DNA of 64,000 nucleotides from Ancylomarina salipaludis (GTDB lineage: Bacteria; Bacteroidota; Bacteroidia; Bacteroidales; Marinifilaceae): the NCBI RefSeq assembly GCF_004122035.1, contig NZ_SAXA01000010.1:104338-168337 (forward strand), written 5' to 3'. Position numbers and translations under genes: made by a program. The notes beneath the pieces were generated by a model. That model saw nothing but the letters and a program-made list of their open reading frames with translations. It was not told the origin of the DNA and did no database searches. Shown here piece by piece: positions 44,427 to 53,968 of this stretch (within the stretch, counting starts at the first letter, position 1; the number at the start of each line of letters is the position of its first letter).

Positions 44427-44548
44427 ATGGCTTTAAGCAGGTGTACTATCTTCGTGTAAGTGATGATTGATACTCTTAGGGATTGGAGCTTTCCTGTTCG
44501 GGAATAAATCGAGTTTAGTCCTCTGATCATAAAGAAGTTCTGTTAAAC

Positions 44549-44579
44549 TTGCTTTGTGTGACTGATTTTCATAAATTTA
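44549..44579 (+). promoter_or_regulatory. Promoter of the aminomutase operon
   Basis: TTG (44549-44551), a 20-bp spacer and TAAATTTA (44572-44579) match the Bacteroidota promoter except the last base. It lies 30 bp ahead of the first gene, which leaves a very short leader. Confidence 0.4.
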
Positions 44580-44610
44580 AGAGACTGCGAATCTAAAGAG
44601 GGCATGGATT

Positions 44611-46155
44611 ATGGAAAATACATTGAAAAGCATTTTGGAGAGACAGCACTTCAGTAATGAGAGCTCTTCGATTATTGAAAAGGAAAACCTATTACCCCTT
44701 GGTTTATTAAAACGTCTGCATGCCAATTATCCCAATCATTCAGCGATTATGGAGTCGCGGGAGCTCATGTTTAAGACCAAAAAACATTATGCGGGATTAA
44801 ATGGGTTTCGGGAAATTGTTGACGTACTCAAGCAGCATGGTATCGATATAGGGCATCATCTGGAGCGTGAACTGTTCATTCAGGTTTATCGTTTTTTGGC
44901 AACCCAATTTGTATTGAATGCTATTAACTGGAATAATTATGAACAGGATTCTCTTTTTCAACTCGTTTTCCCTCAGCCGGGAATGATGAATCCTCAAACT
45001 CTTAAAGCTTATAAAGAAGCCAAATCTGAGGACGAGAGACAAAAGCTTATTAAGGATTACATTAAAAGAAACACCAACCCTCATGATGGGAAACAACAAT
45101 TGAACAAACCCTGGTTCGAAAATGAGGAGGGAGACCTGGTTGTTCTGGAAGGGAGTCAGCACAAATACCCGCAGTGTCAGCTTATTTTTGATCAAACAAC
45201 GCAGTCCTGCTTTGCGTTTTGTACCTATTGTTTTCGTCATGCACAGGTACGGGGCGACGAGGATATGTTTAATCAGATCGATATCAAACCCGTTCACGAT
45301 TACCTGAGAAAGCATAAGGAAGTGACTGATTTATTGTTGACTGGTGGAGATGGTGGCTACATGCCCTATGAAAGACTCAAAGCTTATGCAATGCCGCTGG
45401 TTGAAGATCCGGAACTGACTCATATTAAAACCCTGCGAATTGGATCGAGAGCTTTAAGTTATCAGCCTGATCTGTTTTTAACGCAGGACTATCAGAAGAT
45501 TTTGGAGCTCTTCAAAACCTTAACCGATAATGGTGTACAGTTGGTTTGGATGTCGCATTTCTCAACCCCACGCGAAGTTTTGAACCCAACAACGATTGCT
45601 GCCATATGTCGTTTGCGCTTATACGGTGTGGTCGTAAAGAGTCAAAGTCCGATGATGAACCATATCAGTTTATTTACGGATAAAAAGGGTAAAGTGGATA
45701 TTGATCGATCAGCGCAAAACTGGATCGACCTTGGAAATATCTTTGCCATGTTATCTGTGGGTTTTCATTCCATTTATTGTGCGCGACCAACCGGAGAGCA
45801 TCACTATTTTACAGTTCCTTTATCTGAAATAAATAAGGTGTTCTGTAAGATATACCGTTCATTGCCTTCTATCAATCGCCCTTCGCGATACATTACGATG
45901 ACATCATCGGCAGGAAAGATATCCATTTTGGGAACCCTGGATATTCAGGGACAAAAGGTCTTCGCTTTAAAATTCAACGAATCGAGAAATATGGACTGGA
46001 TGGATCAGGTTTTCCTTGCTAAATATAATGAGAAGGAAAATACACTCGAAAAGCTCATCCCTTTCGAAGGGGAAAAACATTTCTATGAAGACGAACTGAT
46101 CGAAATAGAAAACGAGAAGCAGGAAGCTTTAGGAAGAAGATTGAATAAACTATGA
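44611..46155 (+). CDS. KamA-like radical SAM aminomutase
   Basis: The protein has 514 residues, longer than lysine 2,3-aminomutase (about 416), mainly through a 130-residue N-terminal extension. The radical-SAM cluster motif is C200-FAF-C204-TY-C207, followed by FRHAQVRGDED and the glycine-rich LLTGGDGGYMPYERL. TSSAGKIS puts a Lys (436) where KamA has its PLP-binding lysine. By eye, the two KamA aspartates that hold the side-chain amine of lysine are replaced (the region C390-A-R-P-T-G and the T before SSAGK), so the substrate is probably not lysine. The reaction would move an amino group from carbon 2 to carbon 3 using SAM, PLP and 4Fe-4S. It is the first gene of a five-gene operon with CoA-transferase, aminotransferase and thiolase. 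Confidence 0.8.
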   Translation: MENTLKSILERQHFSNESSSIIEKENLLPLGLLKRLHANYPNHSAIMESRELMFKTKKHYAGLNGFREIVDVLKQHGIDIGHHLERELFIQVYRFLATQFVLNAINWNNYEQDSLFQLVFPQPGMMNPQTLKAYKEAKSEDERQKLIKDYIKRNTNPHDGKQQLNKPWFENEEGDLVVLEGSQHKYPQCQLIFDQTTQSCFAFCTYCFRHAQVRGDEDMFNQIDIKPVHDYLRKHKEVTDLLLTGGDGGYMPYERLKAYAMPLVEDPELTHIKTLRIGSRALSYQPDLFLTQDYQKILELFKTLTDNGVQLVWMSHFSTPREVLNPTTIAAICRLRLYGVVVKSQSPMMNHISLFTDKKGKVDIDRSAQNWIDLGNIFAMLSVGFHSIYCARPTGEHHYFTVPLSEINKVFCKIYRSLPSINRPSRYITMTSSAGKISILGTLDIQGQKVFALKFNESRNMDWMDQVFLAKYNEKENTLEKLIPFEGEKHFYEDELIEIENEKQEALGRRLNKL

Positions 46156-46191
46156 TTTTAAATTGATCAATTTCATTTTAACAGATTACGA

Positions 46192-46908
46192 ATGATAAAT
46201 AAAATCGTAAAATCAGCAGCTGATGCCGTGGCAGATATCTTTGATGGCGCTATCATCATGATTGGTGGCTTTGGCAATGCCGGCACTCCAATTGAGCTTA
46301 TCCACGCTTTGATTGATCAGGGCGCTAAAGATCTGACAGTTGTTAGTAATAACACGGGCAGCGGGCAGGTTGGTCTCGCGGCACTGATTGCACACAAACG
46401 TGTCAGAAAGATGATTTGTTCTTTCCCAAGAACAGCGAATTCAACGGTTTTCCCCGATTTGTATACCAAAGGAGAAATTGAATTGGAACTGGTTCCTCAG
46501 GGCACTTTAGCAGAACGGATTCGAGCAGGGGGAGCCGGTATTCCTGCATTTTATACACCAACATCTGTGAATACTCCCTTAGCTGAGGGCAAAGAAAAAA
46601 GAACCTTTGATGGTTTGACTTGTGTGATGGAGTATGGAATTAAAGCTGATTTTTCTTTGGTGAAATGCGAAGCTGCTGATCGTTATGGGAATTTAGTATA
46701 CAATAAAACGGCGCGAAATTTTGGTCCTGTTATGTGTACCGCTGCTGATGTGACTATTGTGCAGACCAGAAAAATTGTTGAGCTGGGCGAAATTGATCCT
46801 GAATGTGTGGTGACTCCGGGCATCTTTGTAAAACGACTTGTTGAAATTCCCAAACCAGCTGATGAGGCCAAACTTGTTGCTGAAGATAGGAGGTACCCAT
46901 GGAGCTAA
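46192..46908 (+). CDS. 3-oxoacid CoA-transferase subunit A (PcaI-like)
   Basis: The protein has 238 residues. GAIIMIGGFGNAGTPIELIHAL is the CoA-transferase subunit A signature, followed by LTVVSNNTG, GEIELELVPQGTLAERIRAGGAGIPAFYTPT and a KCEAADRYGNLVYNKTARNF block. It resembles 3-oxoadipate CoA-transferase PcaI and succinyl-CoA:3-oxoacid transferases. It starts 36 bp after the aminomutase gene and overlaps subunit B by 10 bp, so the heterodimer is made in equal amounts. In the proposed pathway it transfers CoA from succinyl-CoA or another donor to a 3-oxoacid. Confidence 0.88.
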   Translation: MINKIVKSAADAVADIFDGAIIMIGGFGNAGTPIELIHALIDQGAKDLTVVSNNTGSGQVGLAALIAHKRVRKMICSFPRTANSTVFPDLYTKGEIELELVPQGTLAERIRAGGAGIPAFYTPTSVNTPLAEGKEKRTFDGLTCVMEYGIKADFSLVKCEAADRYGNLVYNKTARNFGPVMCTAADVTIVQTRKIVELGEIDPECVVTPGIFVKRLVEIPKPADEAKLVAEDRRYPWS

Positions 46909-47561
46909 AGACGATAAAAAAAGGATGGAATCGGAATGAGATGGCACAAAAAGTGGCTTTGGATATTCCGGATGGTGTTTATGTGAACCTGGGAATAGGC
47001 ATGCCCGAATTGGTTGCAGACTACGTACCTGCGGGCAGAGAGGTGATTTATCATACCGAAAATGGTTTGCTGGGCATGGGACCCGCACCTGAAGTCGGGA
47101 AAGAAGATCCTGAACTTATAAATGCCGGGAAAAAGAGCATTACAAGCATAAAAGGCGCCTGCTTTTTTCATCATGCCGATAGTTTTACCATGATCAGAGG
47201 CCGACATATTGATATTTGTGTGCTTGGAGCTTTGCAGGTGTCTCAAACGGGTGATCTTGCCAATTGGTCGACAGGGGAACCGGGAGCAGTACCTTCGGTG
47301 GGAGGTGCAATGGATTTGGTTGCCGGTGTAAAAACCATATTTGTTATTACGCAGCACACAACAAAAGAGGGCAAATCAAAAATCGTTGAAAGTTGTACTT
47401 ATCCACTAACGGGAAAGGCGGTTGTGAATTGTATTTACACCAACCTGGCCATTATCGATGTCAAGCCTGATGGTCTTTTTGTTAGAGAAATGGCACCCGG
47501 TATTTGTTTCGACGATTTACAAAAAGTAACGGAGGCTAGACTCAATCGGTACGAATATTAG
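46899..47561 (+). CDS. 3-oxoacid CoA-transferase subunit B (PcaJ-like)
   Basis: The protein has 220 residues. VYVNLGIGMPELVADYVP and IYHTENGLLGMGPAP contain the catalytic Glu (E51 in TEN-G), which forms a CoA thioester during catalysis. DLANWSTGEPGAVPSVGGAMDLV and VTEARL-like end blocks are as in PcaJ and ScoB. It overlaps subunit A, and 32 bp separate it from the aminotransferase gene. It acts in the cytoplasm with subunit A. Confidence 0.88.
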   Translation: MELKTIKKGWNRNEMAQKVALDIPDGVYVNLGIGMPELVADYVPAGREVIYHTENGLLGMGPAPEVGKEDPELINAGKKSITSIKGACFFHHADSFTMIRGRHIDICVLGALQVSQTGDLANWSTGEPGAVPSVGGAMDLVAGVKTIFVITQHTTKEGKSKIVESCTYPLTGKAVVNCIYTNLAIIDVKPDGLFVREMAPGICFDDLQKVTEARLNRYEY

Positions 47562-47593
47562 CGAAATTCAGTCAAACTCATTCATTTATAATT

Positions 47594-48946
47594 ATGGAAA
47601 ATCTTCATGTTATTTCCCGAAAACATAAACGAACCAGTGAAGAAATATACCATCAGGCTTGTCAGCTGATACCTGGAGGTGTGAGTCGAAACACGCTTTT
47701 TCATAAGCCTTATCCCCACTATATCAATCAAGCGAGTGGTTGTTATGTAACCGATATTGAAGGGGTTCAACGAATCGATTTTGCAAACAATATGGCTGCA
47801 TTAATACACGGTCATGCACATCCTCAAATTGTTGATGCCGTGATTGAACAGATTAGGAAAGGAACGGCATATACTCTGGCAACTGAGGCTGAAGTGCTCC
47901 ATGCGCAATTGTTATGCGACAGGGCGCCGGGTTTTGAAAAAATTCGATTTGTCAATTCGGGAACTGAAGCCGTTATGGCAGTGATCAAAGCCTCACGGGC
48001 TTTTACAGGAAGAGCTAAAATAACTAAGGCCGAGGGCGCCTATCATGGGACCTATGATTATGCTGAGGTTAGTCAGGCTGCCAATCCAACAAACTGGGGC
48101 GATTTAAACCAACCTAACAGTGTGCCTTTGGCAAGTGGTACGCCTCAGGGGGTGTTAAATGATGTTATTATTTATCCTTACAATGATATTGAAAGAACCT
48201 TAGCTATATTGGATGAACATGCTGATGAAATTGCCTGTGTTCTGGTTGACCCGGTGCCACATCGTGTGGGACTCATGCCGGGAAAGCCTGAATTTATTGA
48301 AGCCATTTATAAATGGACACGCAAAAATGGAGCTCTGCTTGCTTTTGACGAAGTGGTGACATTTCGTGTTGGTTATGGTGGTGCACAGCAAAATTATAGC
48401 GTAAAACCTGACCTGACGGCTTTAGGTAAAATAATTGGTGGCGGTTTTCCTGTGGGCGCTTTTGCAGGTCGATCCGATATTATGAAAGTTCTCGACCCGA
48501 GAGAAAGTAAGCTTCTTTTTCCACATTCGGGAACTTTTTCAGCAAACCCGGTAAGTATGACCGCAGGGCGGGTTGCGATGGAACTCTTTGATGAAGAGGC
48601 CATTTTGAAACTGAATGCATTAACAAAAAAAGCTATTGCTCAAATAAGAGAAGCCATTAAAATTGCAGATGTTCCGGTTTCTATAACCGGAGCAGGATCG
48701 ATGTTTCGATTGCATCTAAAATCAAAGGCTCCTGCAACTTATCGGGAGGCCTATCAAAATCAGGAGACAAAAGCACGAGTTGATGAGATGCTGGATTATC
48801 TTTTTTACAAGGAAAAAATAATGATGATTAATACGCTTGCCTGTATGTTTTCAACGGTGATGACTCAAAAAGAAATTGATATTTTATCTCAGGCCTTTTT
48901 AAATATGTTTAAACAGTTTAAGCCACAATTGGACTCTCTTCAATAA
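47594..48946 (+). CDS. Class III aminotransferase, beta-amino-acid-type
   Basis: The protein has 450 residues. It shows the fold-type I blocks LIPGGVSRNTLFHKPYP, RFVNSGTEAVMAVIKASRAFTG, LLAFDEVVTFRVG with the PLP-nitrogen Asp, LGKIIGGGFPVGAF with the PLP Lys, and HSGTFSANPVSMTAG. This pattern is close to glutamate-1-semialdehyde aminomutases but also to beta-phenylalanine and other beta-amino acid transaminases, which share the N-terminal GGxSR and HSGTF blocks. In this operon the beta-transaminase reading is favoured: it would convert the 3-amino acid from the aminomutase to a 3-oxoacid. It is not a heme-pathway HemL, since no other tetrapyrrole gene is near. Confidence 0.78.
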   Translation: MENLHVISRKHKRTSEEIYHQACQLIPGGVSRNTLFHKPYPHYINQASGCYVTDIEGVQRIDFANNMAALIHGHAHPQIVDAVIEQIRKGTAYTLATEAEVLHAQLLCDRAPGFEKIRFVNSGTEAVMAVIKASRAFTGRAKITKAEGAYHGTYDYAEVSQAANPTNWGDLNQPNSVPLASGTPQGVLNDVIIYPYNDIERTLAILDEHADEIACVLVDPVPHRVGLMPGKPEFIEAIYKWTRKNGALLAFDEVVTFRVGYGGAQQNYSVKPDLTALGKIIGGGFPVGAFAGRSDIMKVLDPRESKLLFPHSGTFSANPVSMTAGRVAMELFDEEAILKLNALTKKAIAQIREAIKIADVPVSITGAGSMFRLHLKSKAPATYREAYQNQETKARVDEMLDYLFYKEKIMMINTLACMFSTVMTQKEIDILSQAFLNMFKQFKPQLDSLQ

Positions 48947-48964
48947 TTTAAAAAGAATAAGACC

Positions 48965-50167
48965 ATGACTGATGTATATATATGTGATGCTGTAAGAACG
49001 CCCGTGGGCAAATATGGCGGTTCTCTGTCTTTGGTAAGAGCCGATGATCTTGCAGCAATTCCTTTGAAAGCTTTGATGGAACGAAATCCCAATATAATTC
49101 CGTCTGATATTGATGATGTTTTGATGGGCTGTGCCAACCAGGCAGGTGAGGATAATCGGAATGTTGCCCGAATGGCTTTGTTATTGGCGGGTTATCCCGA
49201 GTCGGTTTCCGGAGCGACCATCAATCGTTTATGTGGTTCGGGGATGGATGCCATTGGAAGTGCGGCCCGGGCTATAAAAGCGGGAGAAGCAGATTTGATT
49301 ATTGCAGGAGGGATTGAAAGTATGTCGCGTGCCCCTTTTGTCATGGGGAAAGCGGAAACGGCTTTTTCGCGATCGCAGAAATTTTATGACACAAGCATCG
49401 GTTGGCGTTTTGTTAATTCAGCTTTGGACAGAATGTATGGGTCAGAATCGATGATAGAGACGGCAGAAAATATTGCTGTTGATTTTAAAATTAGCAGAGA
49501 AGATCAGGATCAGTTTGCTCATTGGAGTCAGTTGAAAGCACATGCTGCACAAAGTCAGGGGTTCTTTGATGATGAAATTATTCCAGTTTTGATTCCTCAG
49601 CGAAAAGGTGAACCTCTCATTGTTAACAAAGATGAACATCCTCGTTTAAGTTCACTTGAGAAATTGGCCTCTTTAAAGACGCTTGTCCGTGAAAATGGGA
49701 ATATAACAGCAGGGAATGCTTCAGGTGTGAACGACGGTGCAGCGGCTTTGATTATCGCATCGGAAAAGGCAGTGAAGAAATATGGTTTGAAGGCTAAAGC
49801 TAAAATACTGGGAATGAAAACGGCGGGTGTTTTACCTCGCATCATGGGCATGGGACCTGTTCCGGCAAGTCAGAAGCTTTTGAATCATTTAGGTTTGCAA
49901 CTGGATGATATGGATATTATCGAATTGAATGAAGCTTTTGCTGTGCAAGCACTTGCTTGTATTCGTGAATTGGGGCTTGATGATTATGATCCTCGAATTA
50001 ACCCTCAGGGTGGAGCTATTGCACTGGGGCATCCTTTGGGTATGAGTGGTGCCCGAATTGTAACATCGGCATTCTATCAGCTCCAACGTTCGAATTCAAA
50101 AAAAGCCCTTTGTACCATGTGCATCGGCGTAGGCCAGGGAATTGCACTTGTGATTGAAAAGGTGTAA
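48965..50167 (+). CDS. Thiolase, beta-ketoadipyl-CoA thiolase (PcaF)-like
   Basis: The protein has 400 residues. Catalytic C90 lies in INRLCGSGMDA. NEAFA, GGAIALGHPLGMSGAR and the late Cys in TMCIGVGQG complete the active site. The segment GCANQAGEDNRNVARMALL and the ESMSRAPFVMGKAE and GWRFVN blocks are those I know from PcaF/PaaJ 3-oxoadipyl-CoA thiolases. The reaction would split a 3-oxoacyl-CoA with CoA into acetyl-CoA and a shortened acyl-CoA. It starts 18 bp after the aminotransferase gene and ends the operon. Generic acetyl-CoA acetyltransferase is less likely from the segment match. Confidence 0.87.
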   Translation: MTDVYICDAVRTPVGKYGGSLSLVRADDLAAIPLKALMERNPNIIPSDIDDVLMGCANQAGEDNRNVARMALLLAGYPESVSGATINRLCGSGMDAIGSAARAIKAGEADLIIAGGIESMSRAPFVMGKAETAFSRSQKFYDTSIGWRFVNSALDRMYGSESMIETAENIAVDFKISREDQDQFAHWSQLKAHAAQSQGFFDDEIIPVLIPQRKGEPLIVNKDEHPRLSSLEKLASLKTLVRENGNITAGNASGVNDGAAALIIASEKAVKKYGLKAKAKILGMKTAGVLPRIMGMGPVPASQKLLNHLGLQLDDMDIIELNEAFAVQALACIRELGLDDYDPRINPQGGAIALGHPLGMSGARIVTSAFYQLQRSNSKKALCTMCIGVGQGIALVIEKV

Positions 50168-50273
50168 GCCTAATTTCATTAATTCTCTTAGATTAAATAA
50201 ATTGAATGAAACTTCTGATGTGGTAAAAAAAACGTAAATTACTAATGCTTAAACATTAACTGGTTCTGAAGAT

Positions 50274-53200
50274 ATGAATTTCCGCTTCCTAATAGTTCTT
50301 TTAAATTGTAGTTTTCTGTTGTGTCAGGCTTTAAATGTACGGGCTCAATTGATGACTTTTAAGCATTACGGGGTTGAGGATGGTATTTCACAAAGTGAGA
50401 TTAAACGTATTTTTCAGGACTCTGAAGGCTATCTTTGGTTTGCCACTCAAAATGGTTTAAATAAGTTTGATGGTTATAGTTTTGAGAATTTTTTTTACAA
50501 TCCCACGGATAAAACCTCAATTTCCAACAATTGGGTATTTGATATTACCGAAGACGCAAAGGGGAACATCTGGCTTGGAACCAAAGAGGGGCTGAATCGA
50601 TATGATAAGAGAACAGGTACTTTCTCTCTGATTCCCCACAAACTGAATGATTCTATTGTGCCCGATAAATTTGTGTATGGTGTTGTTGCTGATGATCAGT
50701 TTGTTTATATCAACTTTCCCCCGGTTTTATCCCGATATAATTATTTGACCGATAGTTTGGAGAGTTTTACCAATAACCTGCAATACGACGGGGCTTTACA
50801 TGATATTGGTTTTCCTATACTTAAGAGCAGTATGGGAATGATTTGGTTAGGTTCTTCGGATGGATTAAGTGTTTTTGATCCAATTCATAAAACATTCAGG
50901 AATTTTCGTTACGAGGCTTCTAATCCTCACTCCATTTCCCATAATCATATAACGGCCCTATACGAAGACCTGAATGGAAATATAGTTGTTGGAACGGAAG
51001 ATGGACTCAATTTCTATGAGCGTGAAAATCAGGGGTTTTTTCGTTTAGGAAATAACGATGATAAGGCACATGTTTTAAGCAGGAGCTATATTCGTTCAAT
51101 TGTTCAGGATAGTAAAGGGGTGTATTGGATTGGGACTGAAGAGGGGGGATTAAATCGTTTGGAGTGGAGTTGGGATAGTGGCGAATTTGAATTAAGCCTG
51201 TACCGAAGTGGCCCAAACAACACAAATTATATTGGTCATGATATTGTGTATTCCCTTCTTGAAGACAAATCACAGAATCTTTGGATTGGAACGATCGCGG
51301 GTCTTGACCGAGCCGATTTGAAAATGAAGAAATTTCAAAATTATAAGAAAACAGACGATCCGAAATCACTTGATCTGTTGGATAATATTATTGGATCGAT
51401 TTATATTGATGAGGACAAGCGGCTTTGGGTTGGAAATTGGGCAAAAGGTTTGAATATCTTTAATCCTGAGACCAAGGAAATGCGGCACTATTCTTCAGAA
51501 TTCGAAGGGGATAAGTACATTTCAAACAATCATGTTCATGTGTTGTTTGAAGATCGGGAATCAAGAGTTTGGATGGGAACTCGCAATGGGGTGAGTCTCT
51601 TCAATAAGCAAAAGCAAAACTTTATTCCTTTTAATACGTATTTCGGTTTAGATACAACTGATTTTTTTGCAAACAACCGGGTTTATTGCATTACGGAAAA
51701 TTCAAATGGGAATATTTGGATTGGGACAGGGAATGGGATTGTCAGATTTAATCCTAAGACCAAAAAAAGGATCTTTTATCGTTCCGGGGAAAAGGACGCT
51801 TGTGCTATCAGCAGCAATTTGGTTTATTCCATATTGGAGGATCGTGACGGTCTTGTTTGGATTGCGACATTGAATGGCATGGATTGCTACTTGCCTCAGG
51901 AGAATCGGATGTTGCATTATTCACATCAGGATAGAAAAGAAAATACCCTTTGCGATAATTTTACCATCTCTCTTTGTGAAGATTATAATGGGGATATATG
52001 GGTTGGGACCAGTACCGGTGTTAATCGTTTCAATAAAAAGGATTCTGTATTTACTTATTATTCTATGAAAGATGGCCTGCCCAGTAATATCATTTATGAT
52101 ATTATCGAGGATAAAAATCGTAATCTTTGGTTTTCTACTGGGAATGGCTTAGCCATGTTGAATGTAAAGAAAAATGAGATAAAATCTTATTCTGTTAATG
52201 AGGGGCTTCAAGGAGGTGAATTCAATCTTAAAGCTGTTTATCAGGATGAAAAAGGGACGGTTTATTTCGGCGGCATGGATGGATTGGTTTCATTTCACCC
52301 GGATTCTTTGCAGGACAATAATTTTATACCTCCTGTTGTGATTACCTCTTTTGAAAAGGAAAGAGGAGGGCAAAAGCAGAATCTTAATGTTTATAACGAT
52401 AAGTTGGAACTTACTTATAAGGATTATTCATTTACCATTTCGTATGCTGCTTTGGATTTTACTCAACCTTTTAAGAACCGATATGCCTATAAGATGGAGG
52501 GGCTCAGAGATGAATGGTTTGATGTAGGGAACCGACATTTTGTGCATTTTACCAATCTGCCTAGCGGGCATTACACTTTTCTTGTTAAAGGAACGAATAA
52601 TGATGGCAGATGGAATGAGCTTCCCACAAAGCTTGATATTCGGATTTTACCGCCTTGGTGGCTTAGTCCCTATGCTTATGCTACTTATGTTTTATTGGGC
52701 TTTTTATTGGTGATGGGAATCATGAGGTTGAGACTGAGGAATCTGAAACGAGAGAAACGCATTTTGGAAGAAGGTATTCGAGAACGTACAAAGGAGATTG
52801 CTTTGCAAAAGGAACGAGTTGAAGAAAGCGAAGAAAAATTGAAGTCGACGATTTCTTCATTAAACGATTTGGTTTTTGTTCTTGACCGTGATGGGATATT
52901 CCAGGAGTTTTATAATCCTGGTAATACAGATCCTCTTTATGAAAATCCGGACTTCTTTTTAAATAAACACTATACTGAGGTTGGTTTCCCATCTCGTGTT
53001 GTGGAGGAGTTGAAGATTGCTTTTGAGAGACTTCAAGAGAGTGATTTGATTCATGAATTTGATTATTGTGTCAATCAGGAAGGCATGTGCTGGTTTAACG
53101 CAAAAATTAGTCCACGCCGAAATGCTCAAGCTATCCTGACGGGTATAACAATTGTTGCGCGTCACATAACTGAACGAAAGGAAGCGGAAGAGCGATTGCG

Positions 53201-53924
53201 TCAGCAAAAAGAAGAACTTGATGAACTGAATGCAACTAAAGATAAGTTCTTTTCTATATTGGCTCATGATTTGAAAAATCCTTTTGCCAGTCTGTATTCT
53301 TTGAGTCAGGTGCTCGACGAGAATTATAATGGTTTGGATGAGGAAGATAAGTTGATAGCCCTGAAACGGATTCACCATTCTGCCGAATTGATATACAATT
53401 TATTGGAGAATTTGCTCACATGGTCCAAATCTCAAAGAGGTCTTATTGAGTATTCGCCTTCGGAGTTTGACCTTTCTGTACAGATTGAAGAGAATATTAA
53501 TTTGCATCGAATTCCGGCCGAGAAGAAAGGTTTGCAATTGAAAACGAATTTGACCGAAAGTTATATGGCTTATGCTGATCGTCAGATGATCAATACGGTT
53601 TTGCGTAACCTGGTAAATAATGCCGTAAAATTCACCGCTTCAGGAAAGGCGGTTGAAGTGAATGTGAGACGTGAAGAAAAAATTCTTGAAGTTGAAGTCA
53701 GGGATGAAGGCGTGGGGATTTCACCTGAGAATTTGGAAAAGCTTTTTCGTATAGATGTGAAATATAAAACAGTCGGAACATCAGGAGAGAAGGGGACAGG
53801 TTTGGGGTTGATTCTTTGTCACGAATTTGTGCAAAAAAATTACGGAGCCATTTGGTGTGAAAGTGAAATAGGTAAAGGCACAAGTTTCTTTTTTACCATC
53901 CCTTGCGAGAAAAGGAAGGTATAA
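50274..53924 (+). CDS. Two-component propeller sensor histidine kinase
   Basis: The protein has 1216 residues. It starts with a signal peptide (MNFRFLIVLLNCSFLLCQALNVRA). Some fourteen propeller repeats of the type LWFATQNGLNKFDG or IWLGTKEGLNRYD fill about 30-700. A Y_Y_Y domain follows (SFTISYAALDFTQPFKNRYAYKMEG). A transmembrane helix lies near 803-825. The cytoplasmic part has a PAS domain, HisKA (FFSILAHDLKNPFASLYSL) and an ATPase domain ending in GTSFFFTIPC. Unlike the classical hybrid systems that regulate polysaccharide use, it has no receiver or AraC domain after the kinase, so a separate regulator must exist. A periplasmic ligand is sensed. No polysaccharide genes lie nearby. Confidence 0.92.
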   Translation: MNFRFLIVLLNCSFLLCQALNVRAQLMTFKHYGVEDGISQSEIKRIFQDSEGYLWFATQNGLNKFDGYSFENFFYNPTDKTSISNNWVFDITEDAKGNIWLGTKEGLNRYDKRTGTFSLIPHKLNDSIVPDKFVYGVVADDQFVYINFPPVLSRYNYLTDSLESFTNNLQYDGALHDIGFPILKSSMGMIWLGSSDGLSVFDPIHKTFRNFRYEASNPHSISHNHITALYEDLNGNIVVGTEDGLNFYERENQGFFRLGNNDDKAHVLSRSYIRSIVQDSKGVYWIGTEEGGLNRLEWSWDSGEFELSLYRSGPNNTNYIGHDIVYSLLEDKSQNLWIGTIAGLDRADLKMKKFQNYKKTDDPKSLDLLDNIIGSIYIDEDKRLWVGNWAKGLNIFNPETKEMRHYSSEFEGDKYISNNHVHVLFEDRESRVWMGTRNGVSLFNKQKQNFIPFNTYFGLDTTDFFANNRVYCITENSNGNIWIGTGNGIVRFNPKTKKRIFYRSGEKDACAISSNLVYSILEDRDGLVWIATLNGMDCYLPQENRMLHYSHQDRKENTLCDNFTISLCEDYNGDIWVGTSTGVNRFNKKDSVFTYYSMKDGLPSNIIYDIIEDKNRNLWFSTGNGLAMLNVKKNEIKSYSVNEGLQGGEFNLKAVYQDEKGTVYFGGMDGLVSFHPDSLQDNNFIPPVVITSFEKERGGQKQNLNVYNDKLELTYKDYSFTISYAALDFTQPFKNRYAYKMEGLRDEWFDVGNRHFVHFTNLPSGHYTFLVKGTNNDGRWNELPTKLDIRILPPWWLSPYAYATYVLLGFLLVMGIMRLRLRNLKREKRILEEGIRERTKEIALQKERVEESEEKLKSTISSLNDLVFVLDRDGIFQEFYNPGNTDPLYENPDFFLNKHYTEVGFPSRVVEELKIAFERLQESDLIHEFDYCVNQEGMCWFNAKISPRRNAQAILTGITIVARHITERKEAEERLRQQKEELDELNATKDKFFSILAHDLKNPFASLYSLSQVLDENYNGLDEEDKLIALKRIHHSAELIYNLLENLLTWSKSQRGLIEYSPSEFDLSVQIEENINLHRIPAEKKGLQLKTNLTESYMAYADRQMINTVLRNLVNNAVKFTASGKAVEVNVRREEKILEVEVRDEGVGISPENLEKLFRIDVKYKTVGTSGEKGTGLGLILCHEFVQKNYGAIWCESEIGKGTSFFFTIPCEKRKV

Positions 53925-53968
53925 GGTGGGGATGAGTTTTGTATGCGAATTTCAAATTCTGATGTATT

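Noticed and set aside
47594..48946. HemL (glutamate-1-semialdehyde aminomutase)
   Set aside because: Similarity to HemL is real, but no tetrapyrrole gene is near, and the operon content favours a transaminase for beta-amino acids.
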